From: JAJPKK01 sp963747835
GTDB taxonomy: Bacteria; Pseudomonadota; Alphaproteobacteria; Rhizobiales; Xanthobacteraceae
DNA: 64,000 nt
Direction: 5' to 3'
NCBI GenBank assembly: GCA_963747835.1
Contig: CAVVGO010000005.1
Coordinates: 3,452,956-3,516,955, forward strand
Shown: piece by piece, positions 51,995 through 60,387 of the stretch
How the letters are laid out: each line of letters opens with the position of its first letter
Position numbering within the stretch: position 1 is the stretch's first letter
Position numbers and translations under genes: made by a program
Notes under the pieces: model-generated
What the model was told of the DNA's origin: nothing
Databases searched by the model: none
The model's input: only the letters and a program-made list of their open reading frames with translations

Positions 51995-52345
51995 TTATCG
52001 ACCGTCGTGTCTGATTTGCCGCTGGCCCGGTGGTGTTGAAGATGGAGAGGAATGCGACATCGTGCGAGCCGCATCCTTGAAGAACGTAATCCAATACCAG
52101 ATGAGCAGAATCGGAACGCCAATGTCATAAAGCACGTCAATTCCGGGGATCGGCTCTATGGGGATGGCAACGGCTCCCGCCGCGACCGTCGCCCCGACCC
52201 GGTAGGTGAGCGCCGACAATATGCGTTTCAACGGATTGTCGTCGGGCATTTTGGAGACGATCACGATGAGCGCGATAAGCAGCGCGAACATCACAACGAC
52301 GAAGATAAGCAGGTCTTTGACGATTTCGGCAATCGCAGACAGCAT
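51995..52345 (-). CDS. Small two-helix membrane protein
   Basis: 116 residues from 'MLSAIAEIVKDLLIFVVVMFALLIALIVIVSKMPDDNPLKR' (ATG at 52345), with a second helical hairpin 'VGATVAAGAVAIPIEPIPGIDVLYDIGVPILLIWYWITFF'. The 'IPIEPIPGIDVLYDIGVP' stretch resembles YkvA-type membrane proteins loosely. It is 32 bases downstream of the DnaJ gene and shares the operon. No enzymatic motif. Confidence 0.55.
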   Translation of the reverse strand: MLSAIAEIVKDLLIFVVVMFALLIALIVIVSKMPDDNPLKRILSALTYRVGATVAAGAVAIPIEPIPGIDVLYDIGVPILLIWYWITFFKDAARTMSHSSPSSTPPGQRQIRHDGR

Positions 52346-52377
52346 GGTGTCATCCTCCGTAGCAAAGACCAGTGAGA

Positions 52378-53079
52378 TCAAGATCGCCCGCGACGATCAC
52401 GCTTAAGCAGCACGTCACGCGCCGCGTTGAGTTGCTTGGCAAAGAAGTTCGAACCGCCCAAGTCCGGATGCACTTTCTGCATCAGACGACTGAAGGCCTC
52501 TTGGATTTGCTTGTCGGTTGCGCCTTCGCTCAATTCCATGATTTCGAGCGCGCGTTTATAGGTGATGGGTCCGTCGTCGTCATTGGACTGGCGACTTTGC
52601 TGCTGTTCCTGTTGCTGGCCCGTGTCCCCGCCAAATTCCTGCTCTGTATGTGGTCCCTCACCAAAGGCTTGATAGTAGGCGTCGTTGTAGACCTTTCGGG
52701 CTCGAACGAACCACTCAGCCTTCAACAGAGGCGTCGTATGCTTGATCAACAACGGATGTTCCAGGGTCGGTATGATATGGGGTGTAACAAGTACCACAGT
52801 CTGTACGCTCGTTTGAATGCTCGCCGCGCCCCACACGCAGATCACCGCAATGGATGCGACTGTGCTGAACACGGCATTCACGTCGGGGAGCAACCCGGCC
52901 GGAAACGACAGCAACCCGCTCCCGGCCGTGACGGCGAACATTCTCAGCAGGGGATTAAATAGGCGTCCGGTGAAGTCGAAAGTTGTGAGCCACGTCTGCG
53001 CAAATCCCCAAGATACCGTTAGAACGATGAACAAGATCACGTGGTTTCGTGCGGCCCCGACAACTCCAAAAAAGTCCAC
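52378..53079 (-). CDS. Membrane-tethered DnaJ-domain protein
   Basis: 233 residues, GTG start at 53079 with AGGAGC 5 bases upstream. N-terminal 130 residues are hydrophobic ('VILFIVLTVSWGFAQTWL', 'LLSFPAGLLPDVNAVFSTVASIAVICVWGAA'). The C-terminal 60 residues are a J-domain, 'YKRALEIMELSEGATDKQIQEAFSRLMQKVHPDLGGSNFFAKQLNAARDVLLKRDRRGR', including the HPD tripeptide that stimulates Hsp70 (DnaK). A Gln-rich linker joins them. It lies between two membrane-protein genes and downstream of the coupling ATPase. A J-protein in a mobilisation operon may help unfold or assemble the transfer apparatus (inference). Confidence 0.75.
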   Translation of the reverse strand: MDFFGVVGAARNHVILFIVLTVSWGFAQTWLTTFDFTGRLFNPLLRMFAVTAGSGLLSFPAGLLPDVNAVFSTVASIAVICVWGAASIQTSVQTVVLVTPHIIPTLEHPLLIKHTTPLLKAEWFVRARKVYNDAYYQAFGEGPHTEQEFGGDTGQQQEQQQSRQSNDDDGPITYKRALEIMELSEGATDKQIQEAFSRLMQKVHPDLGGSNFFAKQLNAARDVLLKRDRRGRS

Positions 53080-53125
53080 TGTCAGCTCCTGCTTGCTCTG
53101 CCTCGCGGGCCTTATCGCTTACGTC

Positions 53126-53848
53126 CTACCGCCGGCGTTCATTGTTTTGGCGCTGCCGCTCGTCGCCCCGCTTGTTCTTGCGTTTTCCATCGGGAGGTTT
53201 CACCGCCTGATGGAGAGCCCGCAGAAAACCCCACCAAATCCCGTCGCGACGCTGTGGCTGAGCGGGGCCGCTGCCGGGCGGCGGGTTGGTGAATTTCTCG
53301 GACATGCGCGCGAAGTGGACGGATTCCACGATGGTGTCGCCCAGATCGAACAGGCCTTCGCGGCGGGCTATACGTATCGCATTTTCAAGGAAAAAGAGCG
53401 CAATGCTGGAATAAACTATCCACCAGCCCAGATAAAAAGTGGCGTCGCTTCGATTGGCAAGCCACCAACCCAAGGCTCCGCAGAGCGCAGGCTCGATGAC
53501 AACCTGTGTGAGCGACCTGGGCAGGGGTAAGAAAGAAAAGAGCAATGATTGCCCGGTGTCGTAGGAGTGCCATTCGGGATCGCCATTTCTGATCTTGATC
53601 ATGTGTCGGGTGTGGTGCACGAACGCCAAAGCCACACCGGCGGCGGCGAATAGTGCAAGCGGCTGATCGAAAGGGGTCTCGATGTAGGACCAGCCGATAA
53701 GCAAAACACCCACGACCACGAATCGGCGTCTCACCAAAAGCCGCACGCCGATATTGCGGCGAAGGAAAACCAAAAGGCTCCCCGCCAGCACCATCGAGAG
53801 TGCGCCGACAGCGCCGACAGGGTTGCCGACCGGCGTATTATCGTTCAT
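53126..53848 (-). CDS. Multi-pass membrane protein in the mobilisation operon
   Basis: 240 residues from 'MNDNTPVGNPVGAVGALSMVLAGSLLVFLRRNIG' (ATG at 53848, overlapping the upstream ATPase stop by 11 bases). Further helices are 'RRFVVVGVLLIGWSYIE', 'PLALFAAAGVALAFVHHTRHMI', 'SLLFSFLPLPRSLTQVVIEPALCGALGWWLA' and 'ATFYLGWWIVYSSIALFFL'. The C-terminal 60 residues are basic and cytoplasmic ('PPDGKRKNKRGDERQRQNNERRR'). Helix layout and position resemble membrane partners of coupling ATPases (TraC/TraK-like). No sequence motif is recognised. Confidence 0.5.
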   Translation of the reverse strand: MNDNTPVGNPVGAVGALSMVLAGSLLVFLRRNIGVRLLVRRRFVVVGVLLIGWSYIETPFDQPLALFAAAGVALAFVHHTRHMIKIRNGDPEWHSYDTGQSLLFSFLPLPRSLTQVVIEPALCGALGWWLANRSDATFYLGWWIVYSSIALFFLENAIRIARREGLFDLGDTIVESVHFARMSEKFTNPPPGSGPAQPQRRDGIWWGFLRALHQAVKPPDGKRKNKRGDERQRQNNERRR

Positions 53849-55355
53849 CCACAGTGGCACACGCTGTCCTCTGATCGATCTGGATGCGCCTGTAAGGCAA
53901 GCCATCGCTGAACAGGTGGCCACCGAGATAGACGACGACTTCGACCTGAAATTTGTTAGTCGCCCCACCGCGCTGCAGCACCGTGAATTCGGCAGGCTCC
54001 ACGAAATAACGCCGTTGTTGATTGACGTTCACATTGGAGCTGATGCTGCGCTCCTCGGAGCTGCGCCCGGAATGCCCGACATTGGTTGAGAGAATCTTCT
54101 GCCAGCGCTCGCCCAACAGCCGAGCTGCCCAGGCATTGGTTGCCGGGCTGCTTTGCTGGCAGAAGGCTTTGAGTTGCAGATTGCCAAGGAGGGAATCGAC
54201 GGAGGCCTCGTTGCCGAGCACGCGCAGGTAGCTCTCGCGGTTCTGCGTGAGATACACGGTGCACCCGCCTGCGGCGCGCGCCACTGCCTGATAGACCGCA
54301 TCAAAATCGGTGGTGAAGTTCTGGGCTTCGTCCGCGAACAGGAACACCGGGCGCAGATAGCGATCGGGCTCGCTTGGCGGTTGCCGGCGCATGACGGCAA
54401 TCTGGAAGCAATATTTCCATGCGAGATTTGCCATGCGACCGGCGAGGCGGAATACCTGCACCGGCAGATCCACGATGATGATCTTTCCGTCGAAGGCGGC
54501 CTCCGGCGTCACGTTCGTATCGGCAGAAAAAAGCCTGCGCAGCGGACGCGTGAGGAAAGGACGCGCCATCATGGAGAAGCACAACGTGATGATCGAGCGC
54601 GTGCGGTCTCCGATCGCCGGGTATTCGCGCAGCCAATAGTTCTCGACCTCGATCAAGTCGGCTTTTGCTTCGGAATCGCCCCCTTCTTCGATCGCTTTGC
54701 TGGCCTCGCGTAGCAGAGTCGCGCACACGCTGCGGCCTTCGCGCCACGGTTCGCTTGCCGCCTCGGCAGTCGTGAGCGGTGCGGAGAGGATAATGGAACG
54801 CAAGAGCGGGAGGGACACGCGAAGTCCAGCAAGGAGTGCCAGGTCAACGGCGTTGGTGTTCAAGTGATGCAGTGAATTGCGAAAGAACTTGGCCGCGCCG
54901 TCGCCGCCCTCGGCTCCGCCCGCGTCGCCTGCGGCAACTCCTCCCAATTCGTCCAGCATGGCGACGATATTGATGGCAAGGCCCGCACCGGCTCCGACGT
55001 GGTTGGCCTCGTAATCCATCCAGTTGAACCGTGCGGCTCCCGTGGGATCCACGATGACAAGGTCGTCCGTGCGACCGGCCTCGGCGGCCCATGCCTGCCA
55101 CTGGAAACGTTCGTCGGACTTGGCGCATAGCACTAAGCCGCCGAACCCGGCGGCAAGGTAGGCGCGAGCAAGTTGCTGGCCTATGCCGCTGGTCTTGCCG
55201 GAGCCGGTCCCGCCGAATACGGCGACACCAGTTACGGCGTCTGAAATGCGCATGCCGTCCCCGTTATCCCAATCGCACAGCAATCGATGCGGATGGAATG
55301 GGGAAAGCCCGCCCTCGGTGTGGGCGTTGCGACGGAAAGGGAAATTTCCGAGCAT
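53838..55355 (-). CDS. TraD-like coupling ATPase (type IV secretion DNA-binding domain)
   Basis: 505 residues. Walker A GGTGSGKT at 48-55 ('VAVFGGTGSGKTSGIGQQLARAYL') and Walker B 'PVFLFADEAQNF' (D-E-x-x) mark a P-loop ATPase of the FtsK/HerA coupling-protein group. 'ADEAQNFTTDFDAVYQAVARAAGGCTVYLTQN' is the TraD/TraM-recognition arrangement. The chain lacks an N-terminal membrane anchor, so it needs a partner, probably the next-gene membrane protein. The function inferred is pumping the relaxase-DNA complex to a secretion channel. It follows a 154-residue gene after 138 bases. Confidence 0.75.
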   Translation of the reverse strand: MLGNFPFRRNAHTEGGLSPFHPHRLLCDWDNGDGMRISDAVTGVAVFGGTGSGKTSGIGQQLARAYLAAGFGGLVLCAKSDERFQWQAWAAEAGRTDDLVIVDPTGAARFNWMDYEANHVGAGAGLAINIVAMLDELGGVAAGDAGGAEGGDGAAKFFRNSLHHLNTNAVDLALLAGLRVSLPLLRSIILSAPLTTAEAASEPWREGRSVCATLLREASKAIEEGGDSEAKADLIEVENYWLREYPAIGDRTRSIITLCFSMMARPFLTRPLRRLFSADTNVTPEAAFDGKIIIVDLPVQVFRLAGRMANLAWKYCFQIAVMRRQPPSEPDRYLRPVFLFADEAQNFTTDFDAVYQAVARAAGGCTVYLTQNRESYLRVLGNEASVDSLLGNLQLKAFCQQSSPATNAWAARLLGERWQKILSTNVGHSGRSSEERSISSNVNVNQQRRYFVEPAEFTVLQRGGATNKFQVEVVVYLGGHLFSDGLPYRRIQIDQRTACATVDER

Positions 55356-55493
55356 AGACGCACTCTGGACAGCGAGCAGAGCTGACCACGCGGCCAGTCA
55401 ATCCCCCCGCCTTCACTGAAACCCGGCAAGCAAAAAGATCATCAACTTTTGGTTTATGCAAGCGATGATTGCAGGGCTTGGCTTAGTGTCGTC

Positions 55494-55958
55494 TCAGGCC
55501 GGGCTCCCAGGCTTTTCCGCTTCCCGCTCGTCATCGCTGTCTGTCGAGATAGGCTCCCCTCGCCATTCGACTTTGATCGACTCGATGAAAGGTTCGTCTG
55601 GCGTGGGCGGACCAAATTCGCCCGGATGAAAGTCCTGAATATATTCGCATTTCCTGAGCTTGAGTGCGGTGATTACGTCCTTCAGGTTTCTTCCACGCAC
55701 CTTTACCTGCATGAACGAGTAATACAGCACAAAGCCGGTATAGAATTCGTGGTCGAACGCGATGTTAAGAAGGTAGGCATAGGTCGGGGCGTGCGTGGTA
55801 CCCAGCACCCTGCGAATTTCCAAGCAGACCAATTTGTCCTGGGCATCGAACGCCCGATAAACCTTCGGGGTGCCCGGCGGGGGCGGCGGTTCGGCACGCC
55901 GTTCAGCGCGGGTCGTTCCAGGGCGCCTGAATTGTTTTAGTGGATCGTCGTCTTCCAT
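55494..55958 (-). CDS. Small hypothetical protein between relaxase and coupling ATPase
   Basis: 154 residues from the ATG at 55958 (AAAGGAGC eight bases upstream). 'MEDDDPLKQFRRPGTTRAERRAEPPPPPGTPKVYRAFDAQDKLVCLEIRRVLGTTHAPTYAYLLNIAFDHEFYTGFVLYYSFMQVKVRGRNLKDVITALKLRKCEYIQDFHPGEF' is a soluble acidic/basic mixed protein. It shows a compact alpha/beta core with 'YLLNIAFDHEFYTGFVLYYSFMQVKVRGRNLKDVI'. No family is recognised. Its position, immediately after the relaxase (11 bases), suggests an accessory role in DNA processing. Confidence 0.5.
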   Translation of the reverse strand: MEDDDPLKQFRRPGTTRAERRAEPPPPPGTPKVYRAFDAQDKLVCLEIRRVLGTTHAPTYAYLLNIAFDHEFYTGFVLYYSFMQVKVRGRNLKDVITALKLRKCEYIQDFHPGEFGPPTPDEPFIESIKVEWRGEPISTDSDDEREAEKPGSPA

Positions 55959-55968
55959 AAAGCTCCTT

Positions 55969-57210
55969 TCAACGGTCAAAATCAGGGCCGTCGTCTCTAT
56001 CGATTTCGTAACGCTGATACTGGATGAACCGTTGCCAGGCATCCTGAACAGCCTCGACAGCGGGCTCGATGACGTATTCGACGACATGCTCGCCGACACG
56101 GGTCATAAAAACGGCCACGCGCTGCCACCACGCCATGCCAAGGCCATCATGGTGGATTTCGCCGGTGCCAATCCGGCTGTCTGTCCTTTGCGCATCTTCA
56201 ATTGGGTCGCGTGCCCGCAGCTTCTCGTCGTCTGATAGTACCCGGTCCTGTTCAGTTTCCGGAGGGGTGGCGTCTGGCTCAAATGCGCTACGCGCCTCGC
56301 GTTTCTCTTCGTCGGACAGAGTGCGGCGTTGGTGGTCGCCGTCGTCCGGCTTGCCAGCCGGGTCCGGGGCATCCGGCTCAATCTGTTCGGGTTGGCCAAA
56401 CCGCTCGTCTAGAAGACGCTGCTCCTCGGCGGCGATCTCCGCATCAACGGCGGCCAGCTCATCGACAAGATCGTCCAGCTCGCGGTTGGCTTCCTCGATT
56501 TCGCGGTTGCGATCGCCCTTGTCTGAGGGTTTGCCCTCGCGCTCCAATTCGGACGCGGTGGGGCCAAGATGCTCGGTCGGCTCGCGGTCAATGCCACGCG
56601 CCTCAAAGCTACGCGCGTCCACCCGTTCATCGACGCCCGCGCGTTCCAAGGCACCATTGATGAGGTCGGCAGCATACTGACGCAGGTACATGACCTCCTG
56701 GGGGCCAGTCTTGCGGTCATCCAGGATGCGGGTCTTTTTGCCAAGGTCCTCCGACCCCATTGTGCGCGTGGTGCTCAGAATATGGGCATGGAAATTTCGG
56801 TCATCGCCGTGGCGTGAGGGTGCGTGCACCGCGACCGTCACGGCCACGCCGTAGCGGTCAACCAAGTGTTGGGCAAAGGACCGTGCGATGCCTTCCCGCT
56901 CGTCTGCGCTGACAGCGGACGGGAGGGCAAGCTCGTACTCGCGGGCGACCTGGCTGTTGATCCGGTGCTCAGCAGCCTCGGCACGATTCCAAAGGGTTTC
57001 GGGGTCGTATACCCAAGCCGGCGCGTGGTCAGGCGCGACGGTGAATGAGGTCACGACGCCCGAACGGCGGGTATAGTCGTAGGTCTCGCGAAGGCGGTGG
57101 TCCTCCAGGCACTCACCCAGCCGATATGCGGCTGCGGCTATCGCGGAACGTCCTGCCGACCGGGAGACCGGTTTGACCGAGCAATGATACCAGCCCGCTA
57201 CGGCAGGCAT
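55969..57210 (-). CDS. MOBQ-family relaxase (MobA/MobL-like)
   Basis: 413 residues starting at 'MPAVAGWYHCSVKPVSRSAGRSAIAAAAYRLG' (ATG at 57210), the hallmark start of MobA/MobL relaxases of rhizobial and sphingomonad elements. The HUH-type metal site is 'HAPSRHGDDRNFHAHILSTTR' (residues 129-149), with the paired histidines in FHAH. The candidate nicking tyrosine is Y8 ('GWYHC') or Y29 ('AAAYRLG'). The C-terminal half is highly charged and acidic, with coiled-coil-like stretches ('NREIEEANRELDDLVDELAAVDAEIAAEEQRLL'). A relaxase nicks the transfer origin and attaches to DNA. The hairpin-rich region just upstream probably holds that origin. Confidence 0.85.
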   Translation of the reverse strand: MPAVAGWYHCSVKPVSRSAGRSAIAAAAYRLGECLEDHRLRETYDYTRRSGVVTSFTVAPDHAPAWVYDPETLWNRAEAAEHRINSQVAREYELALPSAVSADEREGIARSFAQHLVDRYGVAVTVAVHAPSRHGDDRNFHAHILSTTRTMGSEDLGKKTRILDDRKTGPQEVMYLRQYAADLINGALERAGVDERVDARSFEARGIDREPTEHLGPTASELEREGKPSDKGDRNREIEEANRELDDLVDELAAVDAEIAAEEQRLLDERFGQPEQIEPDAPDPAGKPDDGDHQRRTLSDEEKREARSAFEPDATPPETEQDRVLSDDEKLRARDPIEDAQRTDSRIGTGEIHHDGLGMAWWQRVAVFMTRVGEHVVEYVIEPAVEAVQDAWQRFIQYQRYEIDRDDGPDFDR

Positions 57211-57742
57211 GACACGACCGAAAAACGCGATGTGGCGCCGAGGCCTCCGCTTGCGGTGTGCGATGGAATCGCTGCAAGTGATTGACCGGCGCAACGGTCA
57301 TCCAAGGTGCGGGAGAGGGATGTCTCCGGCGCAGGGTTCTCAGGGAGCAAGGCTCCTAGAGGGCCAGTCCAGAGCGGCAAGGCGCTGGCGCGCATCCAAA
57401 CGGCGCCCGGTTGGTCAGGGGTCGAGGGGGACGGAATTCCCCCCGGCTGGGTCAAGGGGTAGGCACGCCCAATGTCGAGGGTGTCGGGGATCGAAATCTC
57501 CGACCCAGGGTGTCGAGGGCGGGACGCCTTCGAGCGGGGATTCCAAGGGGGTGCATATCCCCTTGGCGGAGCGCAGAGGCAGCGCCTTTGCCGCACGCAA
57601 ACTCGAAGAGTTTGCATAAGTGCGCCATTCTGGCTTTCCACTACCCTACGCGCGTGTACCATTCCGGGAGACTTTCCCGCGAGGTTGTGCTATACCTCCG
57701 ATACCACAGGTTGCGCATTTCGTCACTAAAAACGAGGGCCGT
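57211..57742. promoter_or_regulatory. Hairpin-rich region between divergent relaxase and traD, putative transfer origin
   Basis: 532 bases without a convincing gene. Inverted repeats include GGGGGA / TCCCCC (57426-57443), GTCGG...CCGAC (57483-57504), CCAAGGGG / CCCCTTGG with an 8-base loop (57543-57566), and AAACTC / GAGTTT (57599-57613). GTCGAGG recurs near several of them. Divergent genes of a relaxase and TraD flank it, as in known oriT regions, and the same region must carry both promoters. Nick site not identified. Confidence 0.55.
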
Positions 57743-58057
57743 GTGGCAAAGGACAAGCTCGAAAAGCTCCTCGCCAAGCGTGAGGAAATGAACGCGAAGA
57801 TCCGGCGGGAGATGGGCCGAGATCGTTCGCTCAAACGGCGGCAGGATACCCGGCGAAAGATTATCGCGGGCGCGCTCGTGTTGGCCGAAAAGAATCCAGC
57901 AATTAAGGCGTGGCTCTCCCGGACGGTCGCCGAAGTTCTAATCCGCGACGACGAACGCGCGCTATTCGGCCTGGCACCTTTGCCGGCCGATCCATCCGCC
58001 CCTCAGAAAACGGATGCCGCGAGCCCATCAGGCGAGGCTCCGCGTGCTCAGCCCTAA
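57743..58057 (+). CDS. traD: Conjugal transfer protein TraD (small, MobC-like)
   Basis: 104 residues from a GTG at 57743: 'AKDKLEKLLAKREEMNAKIRREMGRDRSLKRRQDTRRKIIAGALVLAEKNPAIKAWLSRTVAEVLIRDDERALFGLAPLP'. This matches the short TraD accessory proteins of Agrobacterium-type mobilisation regions, which assist relaxase at the origin. The basic N-terminal half ('REMGRDRSLKRRQDTRRK') is consistent with DNA binding. It is divergent from the relaxase, with the hairpin-rich region between. The C-terminal tail is Pro/Ala rich and poorly conserved. Confidence 0.75.
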   Translation: MAKDKLEKLLAKREEMNAKIRREMGRDRSLKRRQDTRRKIIAGALVLAEKNPAIKAWLSRTVAEVLIRDDERALFGLAPLPADPSAPQKTDAASPSGEAPRAQP

Positions 58058-58153
58058 CACCGAAGTCTGCTCTCCGGGGATCGGTGCCGCTCCGGCCGGG
58101 TAAGGCTCAGAGCTGTCCCTCCGTCCTTGCACGGGCCGATTAATCCGCGTGCT

Positions 58154-59371
58154 TCAACGATACCGAGGATTGGCGTCGAACTTTCCGGCGAACGAGCGGT
58201 CGGTGAGGTAATCGAGCCGCCGCCCGATGATGGTCGGTTGTCCGGCCATGCGTATCGCGATCTGCTCGCGGGTCATGGCAAAAAGGGCCTCGGCAAACTC
58301 GTCCCCCAGCAGCTCCGCAATCGGCCGGGACATTGCCAACGAGGTATGCCCGAACGTGATGATGGCGCCGCAGTTTTCGGCGATGATTTCGTGATCGCGA
58401 GGGTAAATCGATTTCAATTGGGCAAGGGACTGCAAGAAAAAGCAGCAGCGAAGGCCGTAGCCGCGGAGCAGGGTCACCGCCTCTTTGAACGCTCGGAGTC
58501 CCCCCAATACGGCGAGTTCGTCGACCATGAAGGTCGTTGGTTGCTCAGGCGCCGTTGTGCGGTCGGTAATCGTGCCGAGCAACGTTGAAAGCCAGAGCCG
58601 TATCAGGCTACCGTGACTTACAAGCTTGGTAGGCGGCATGACAATGTAAATTGTCAGCGGCGCTCCGCTGCGGACTTTTTCCATGTCAAAGCTCGTCGTC
58701 GCGACGGCGCGTTGGACGGTCGGACTCGCGAATATCCGCATGTGTTGCTGCGCGACGCTTGCAACCGACGTACGCACCTTGTCACCTTCATGCCCAATGA
58801 ACGTCGCGAACTGTTGGCGCGCAAACGAATTTAGCGGCCTTTTCGCGTCGAGCAGAGCTGCTAACGAATACACAAAATCGTCAGCGGCGAGCATGTCCCA
58901 GACATCGCCAAGCGCCCGCGAATTGCGCCCCTCTGCCGTGGCAAGGTGCGTGAACATGCCTGCGAGAAGATTTTCTGCGAGGTCGTCCCAGAATGCTTCA
59001 CGCTCGAAGCGTCGCCCCTCTGAGAGTAGCGATGCAAGCATGAAGGCTTCGTCAGCAATGGTCTCGGGCGCTGACGCTAGGCGATCCAGCGGATTGAGCG
59101 ATCCTGGCTTGTCGGTCGCGATCTGGAACGGGTCCAGTATTACCACTTCGTGTCCCATGTCCCGCCGACGGCGTGCCGTAACGCGCGCCGCTTCGCCCTT
59201 GATATCGAGAACAATAGCGGGGGCAGTCGAGGTGAGTAGGTTCGGGATGATGAAATTGCGTCCCTTACCAGCGCCGGTTGGCGCGATAACCAGGACGTGC
59301 GCCTCCGAATGGTCTGCAATAAGGGCGGGCCGCTTTGGCGCGGGCGGTAATATCCGACCGATAAAGCCCAT
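58154..59371 (-). CDS. traG: TraG/VirD4-like type IV coupling protein (short form)
   Basis: 405 residues. Walker A 'VIAPTGAGKGRNFIIPNLL' (around 30-36), Walker B 'TTFMVDELAVLGGLRAFKEAVTLLRGYGLRCCFFLQSLAQL' and 'SFDMEKVRSGAPLTIYIVMPPTKL' are the VirD4/TraG ATPase motifs. Normal TraG has two N-terminal membrane helices before Walker A. Here the start at 'MGFIGRILPPAPKRPALIADHSEAHVLVIAPTG' is only 30 residues upstream, so the anchor is missing or encoded by a separate gene (see 59380-59586). It converges with TraD. A second coupling-type ATPase on the same element is unusual. Confidence 0.8.
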   Translation of the reverse strand: MGFIGRILPPAPKRPALIADHSEAHVLVIAPTGAGKGRNFIIPNLLTSTAPAIVLDIKGEAARVTARRRRDMGHEVVILDPFQIATDKPGSLNPLDRLASAPETIADEAFMLASLLSEGRRFEREAFWDDLAENLLAGMFTHLATAEGRNSRALGDVWDMLAADDFVYSLAALLDAKRPLNSFARQQFATFIGHEGDKVRTSVASVAQQHMRIFASPTVQRAVATTSFDMEKVRSGAPLTIYIVMPPTKLVSHGSLIRLWLSTLLGTITDRTTAPEQPTTFMVDELAVLGGLRAFKEAVTLLRGYGLRCCFFLQSLAQLKSIYPRDHEIIAENCGAIITFGHTSLAMSRPIAELLGDEFAEALFAMTREQIAIRMAGQPTIIGRRLDYLTDRSFAGKFDANPRYR

Positions 59372-59379
59372 AGGTGTCT

Positions 59380-59586
59380 TTACGGACTGTGTATTCCATC
59401 CATAGAGGAGGCAGAGACTTCAGAATCCGACCGCACGCGCCGGGAGGAGCGTTTCCGCATCGAGATAAACCATTTTAATTGAAAACACAGAATCGACGCG
59501 GCCGTAGAGGCCGCGCCGCCCACAAGCGCATAGAGTCGCGCGGTGGGTGACCGGAGGTCAAGACTATAAAATGGCGGTGGCTTCAA
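59380..59586 (-). CDS. Possible detached membrane anchor upstream of TraG
   Basis: 68 codons, 'MKPPPFYSLDLRSPTARLYALVGGAASTAASILCFQLKWFISMRKRSSRRVRSDSEVSASSMDGIHSP'. It has one hydrophobic stretch, 'LYALVGGAASTAASILCFQLKWFI' (about residues 18-41), and a basic cytoplasmic-looking tail. It ends 8 bases before the TraG start. The missing anchor of the short TraG may have been split off by a frameshift or stop near 59380, but I cannot exclude a fortuitous reading frame. Confidence 0.35.
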   Translation of the reverse strand: MKPPPFYSLDLRSPTARLYALVGGAASTAASILCFQLKWFISMRKRSSRRVRSDSEVSASSMDGIHSP

Positions 59587-59760
59587 ATCTAATGTGGTGA
59601 CTGTAACAAAGCGCTCGGGGGCACGCGCCGACCGCGATAACTGCCATCTATCTCAACATTGTCTGCATTGAAGAACGACAGTTCGCCAGCCGCCTGTAGT
59701 GAGCATAACCGACCTCGCGGAGAGGATTACGGCGCCCGCCGTGTGTGCCAGGATCGCGGC

Positions 59761-60375
59761 TCACTGCACCGACTTTACCTCCCATGCGTCGAAGTCTCTA
59801 TTGATGCGCACGAGCAGGGCTGGAGCATTGCCCTCGCTTACGTCCAGGTGGGTTACGCCGTAGACGTACTCGCCCGCCTCCACCCCTTGCAGACCCACCA
59901 CCCATACGGCCGCGAAATGCAGAGGTTCGGGCAACTGCCGTGCGACCCTGTTTGGAAACCACTTCCCGGCTCCGGCGTTTAAGAACACTATCAGCGTTTT
60001 TCCGGAGGCATATGCTGCGCCGCCCTTGCGGCGCTTTTGTTCAATCGCTTTCATTATAAGTGCTTGGGCATCACCCGTTTGATCCGCGCGAAGCCTCGGC
60101 ACCATAACGTGTTCCGTCCGCCACGTCTCGCCCGTCACTTCGTCGCAGATAATTCCATCGCCGTCGATCGGATCACTGGTAAACGTCAGCTTGCCGTCGC
60201 GCACCGAATTGATGCCGACGCACAGCAACCAATTCGCCAACATCTCGCGGGAGAGCATGCCGCCGAACTTCTTAAACCGCTTCCCAGTCTGAAGGTGCTG
60301 GCCATTGCGAATGAAAGGTTCGATCTCCTTCAGGGCTACAGCTAAGCTCTTAAACCGCGTGACCGGGTATTTCAT
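59761..60375 (-). CDS. Unrecognised 204-residue protein, second of a pair, possibly nuclease-like
   Basis: 'MKYPVTRFKSLAVALKEIEPFIRNGQHLQTGKRFKKFGGMLSREMLANWLLCVGINSVRDGKLTFTSDPIDGDGIICDEVTGETWRTEHVMVPRL' and 'DAQALIMKAIEQKRRKGGAAYASGKTLIVFLNAGAGKWFPNRVARQLPEPLHFAAVWVVGLQG'. The pattern of a 'DGDG' acidic loop, 'E.....TEHV.V', and later a lysine in 'Q...K..GG..Y....LIVFLN' is reminiscent of a PD-(D/E)xK restriction-like fold, but the match is by eye. It starts 12 bases after the stop of the 60388-61356 gene, so the two are co-transcribed. No family name can be given. Confidence 0.5.
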   Translation of the reverse strand: MKYPVTRFKSLAVALKEIEPFIRNGQHLQTGKRFKKFGGMLSREMLANWLLCVGINSVRDGKLTFTSDPIDGDGIICDEVTGETWRTEHVMVPRLRADQTGDAQALIMKAIEQKRRKGGAAYASGKTLIVFLNAGAGKWFPNRVARQLPEPLHFAAVWVVGLQGVEAGEYVYGVTHLDVSEGNAPALLVRINRDFDAWEVKSVQ

Positions 60376-60387
60376 AGATTAACTGCC

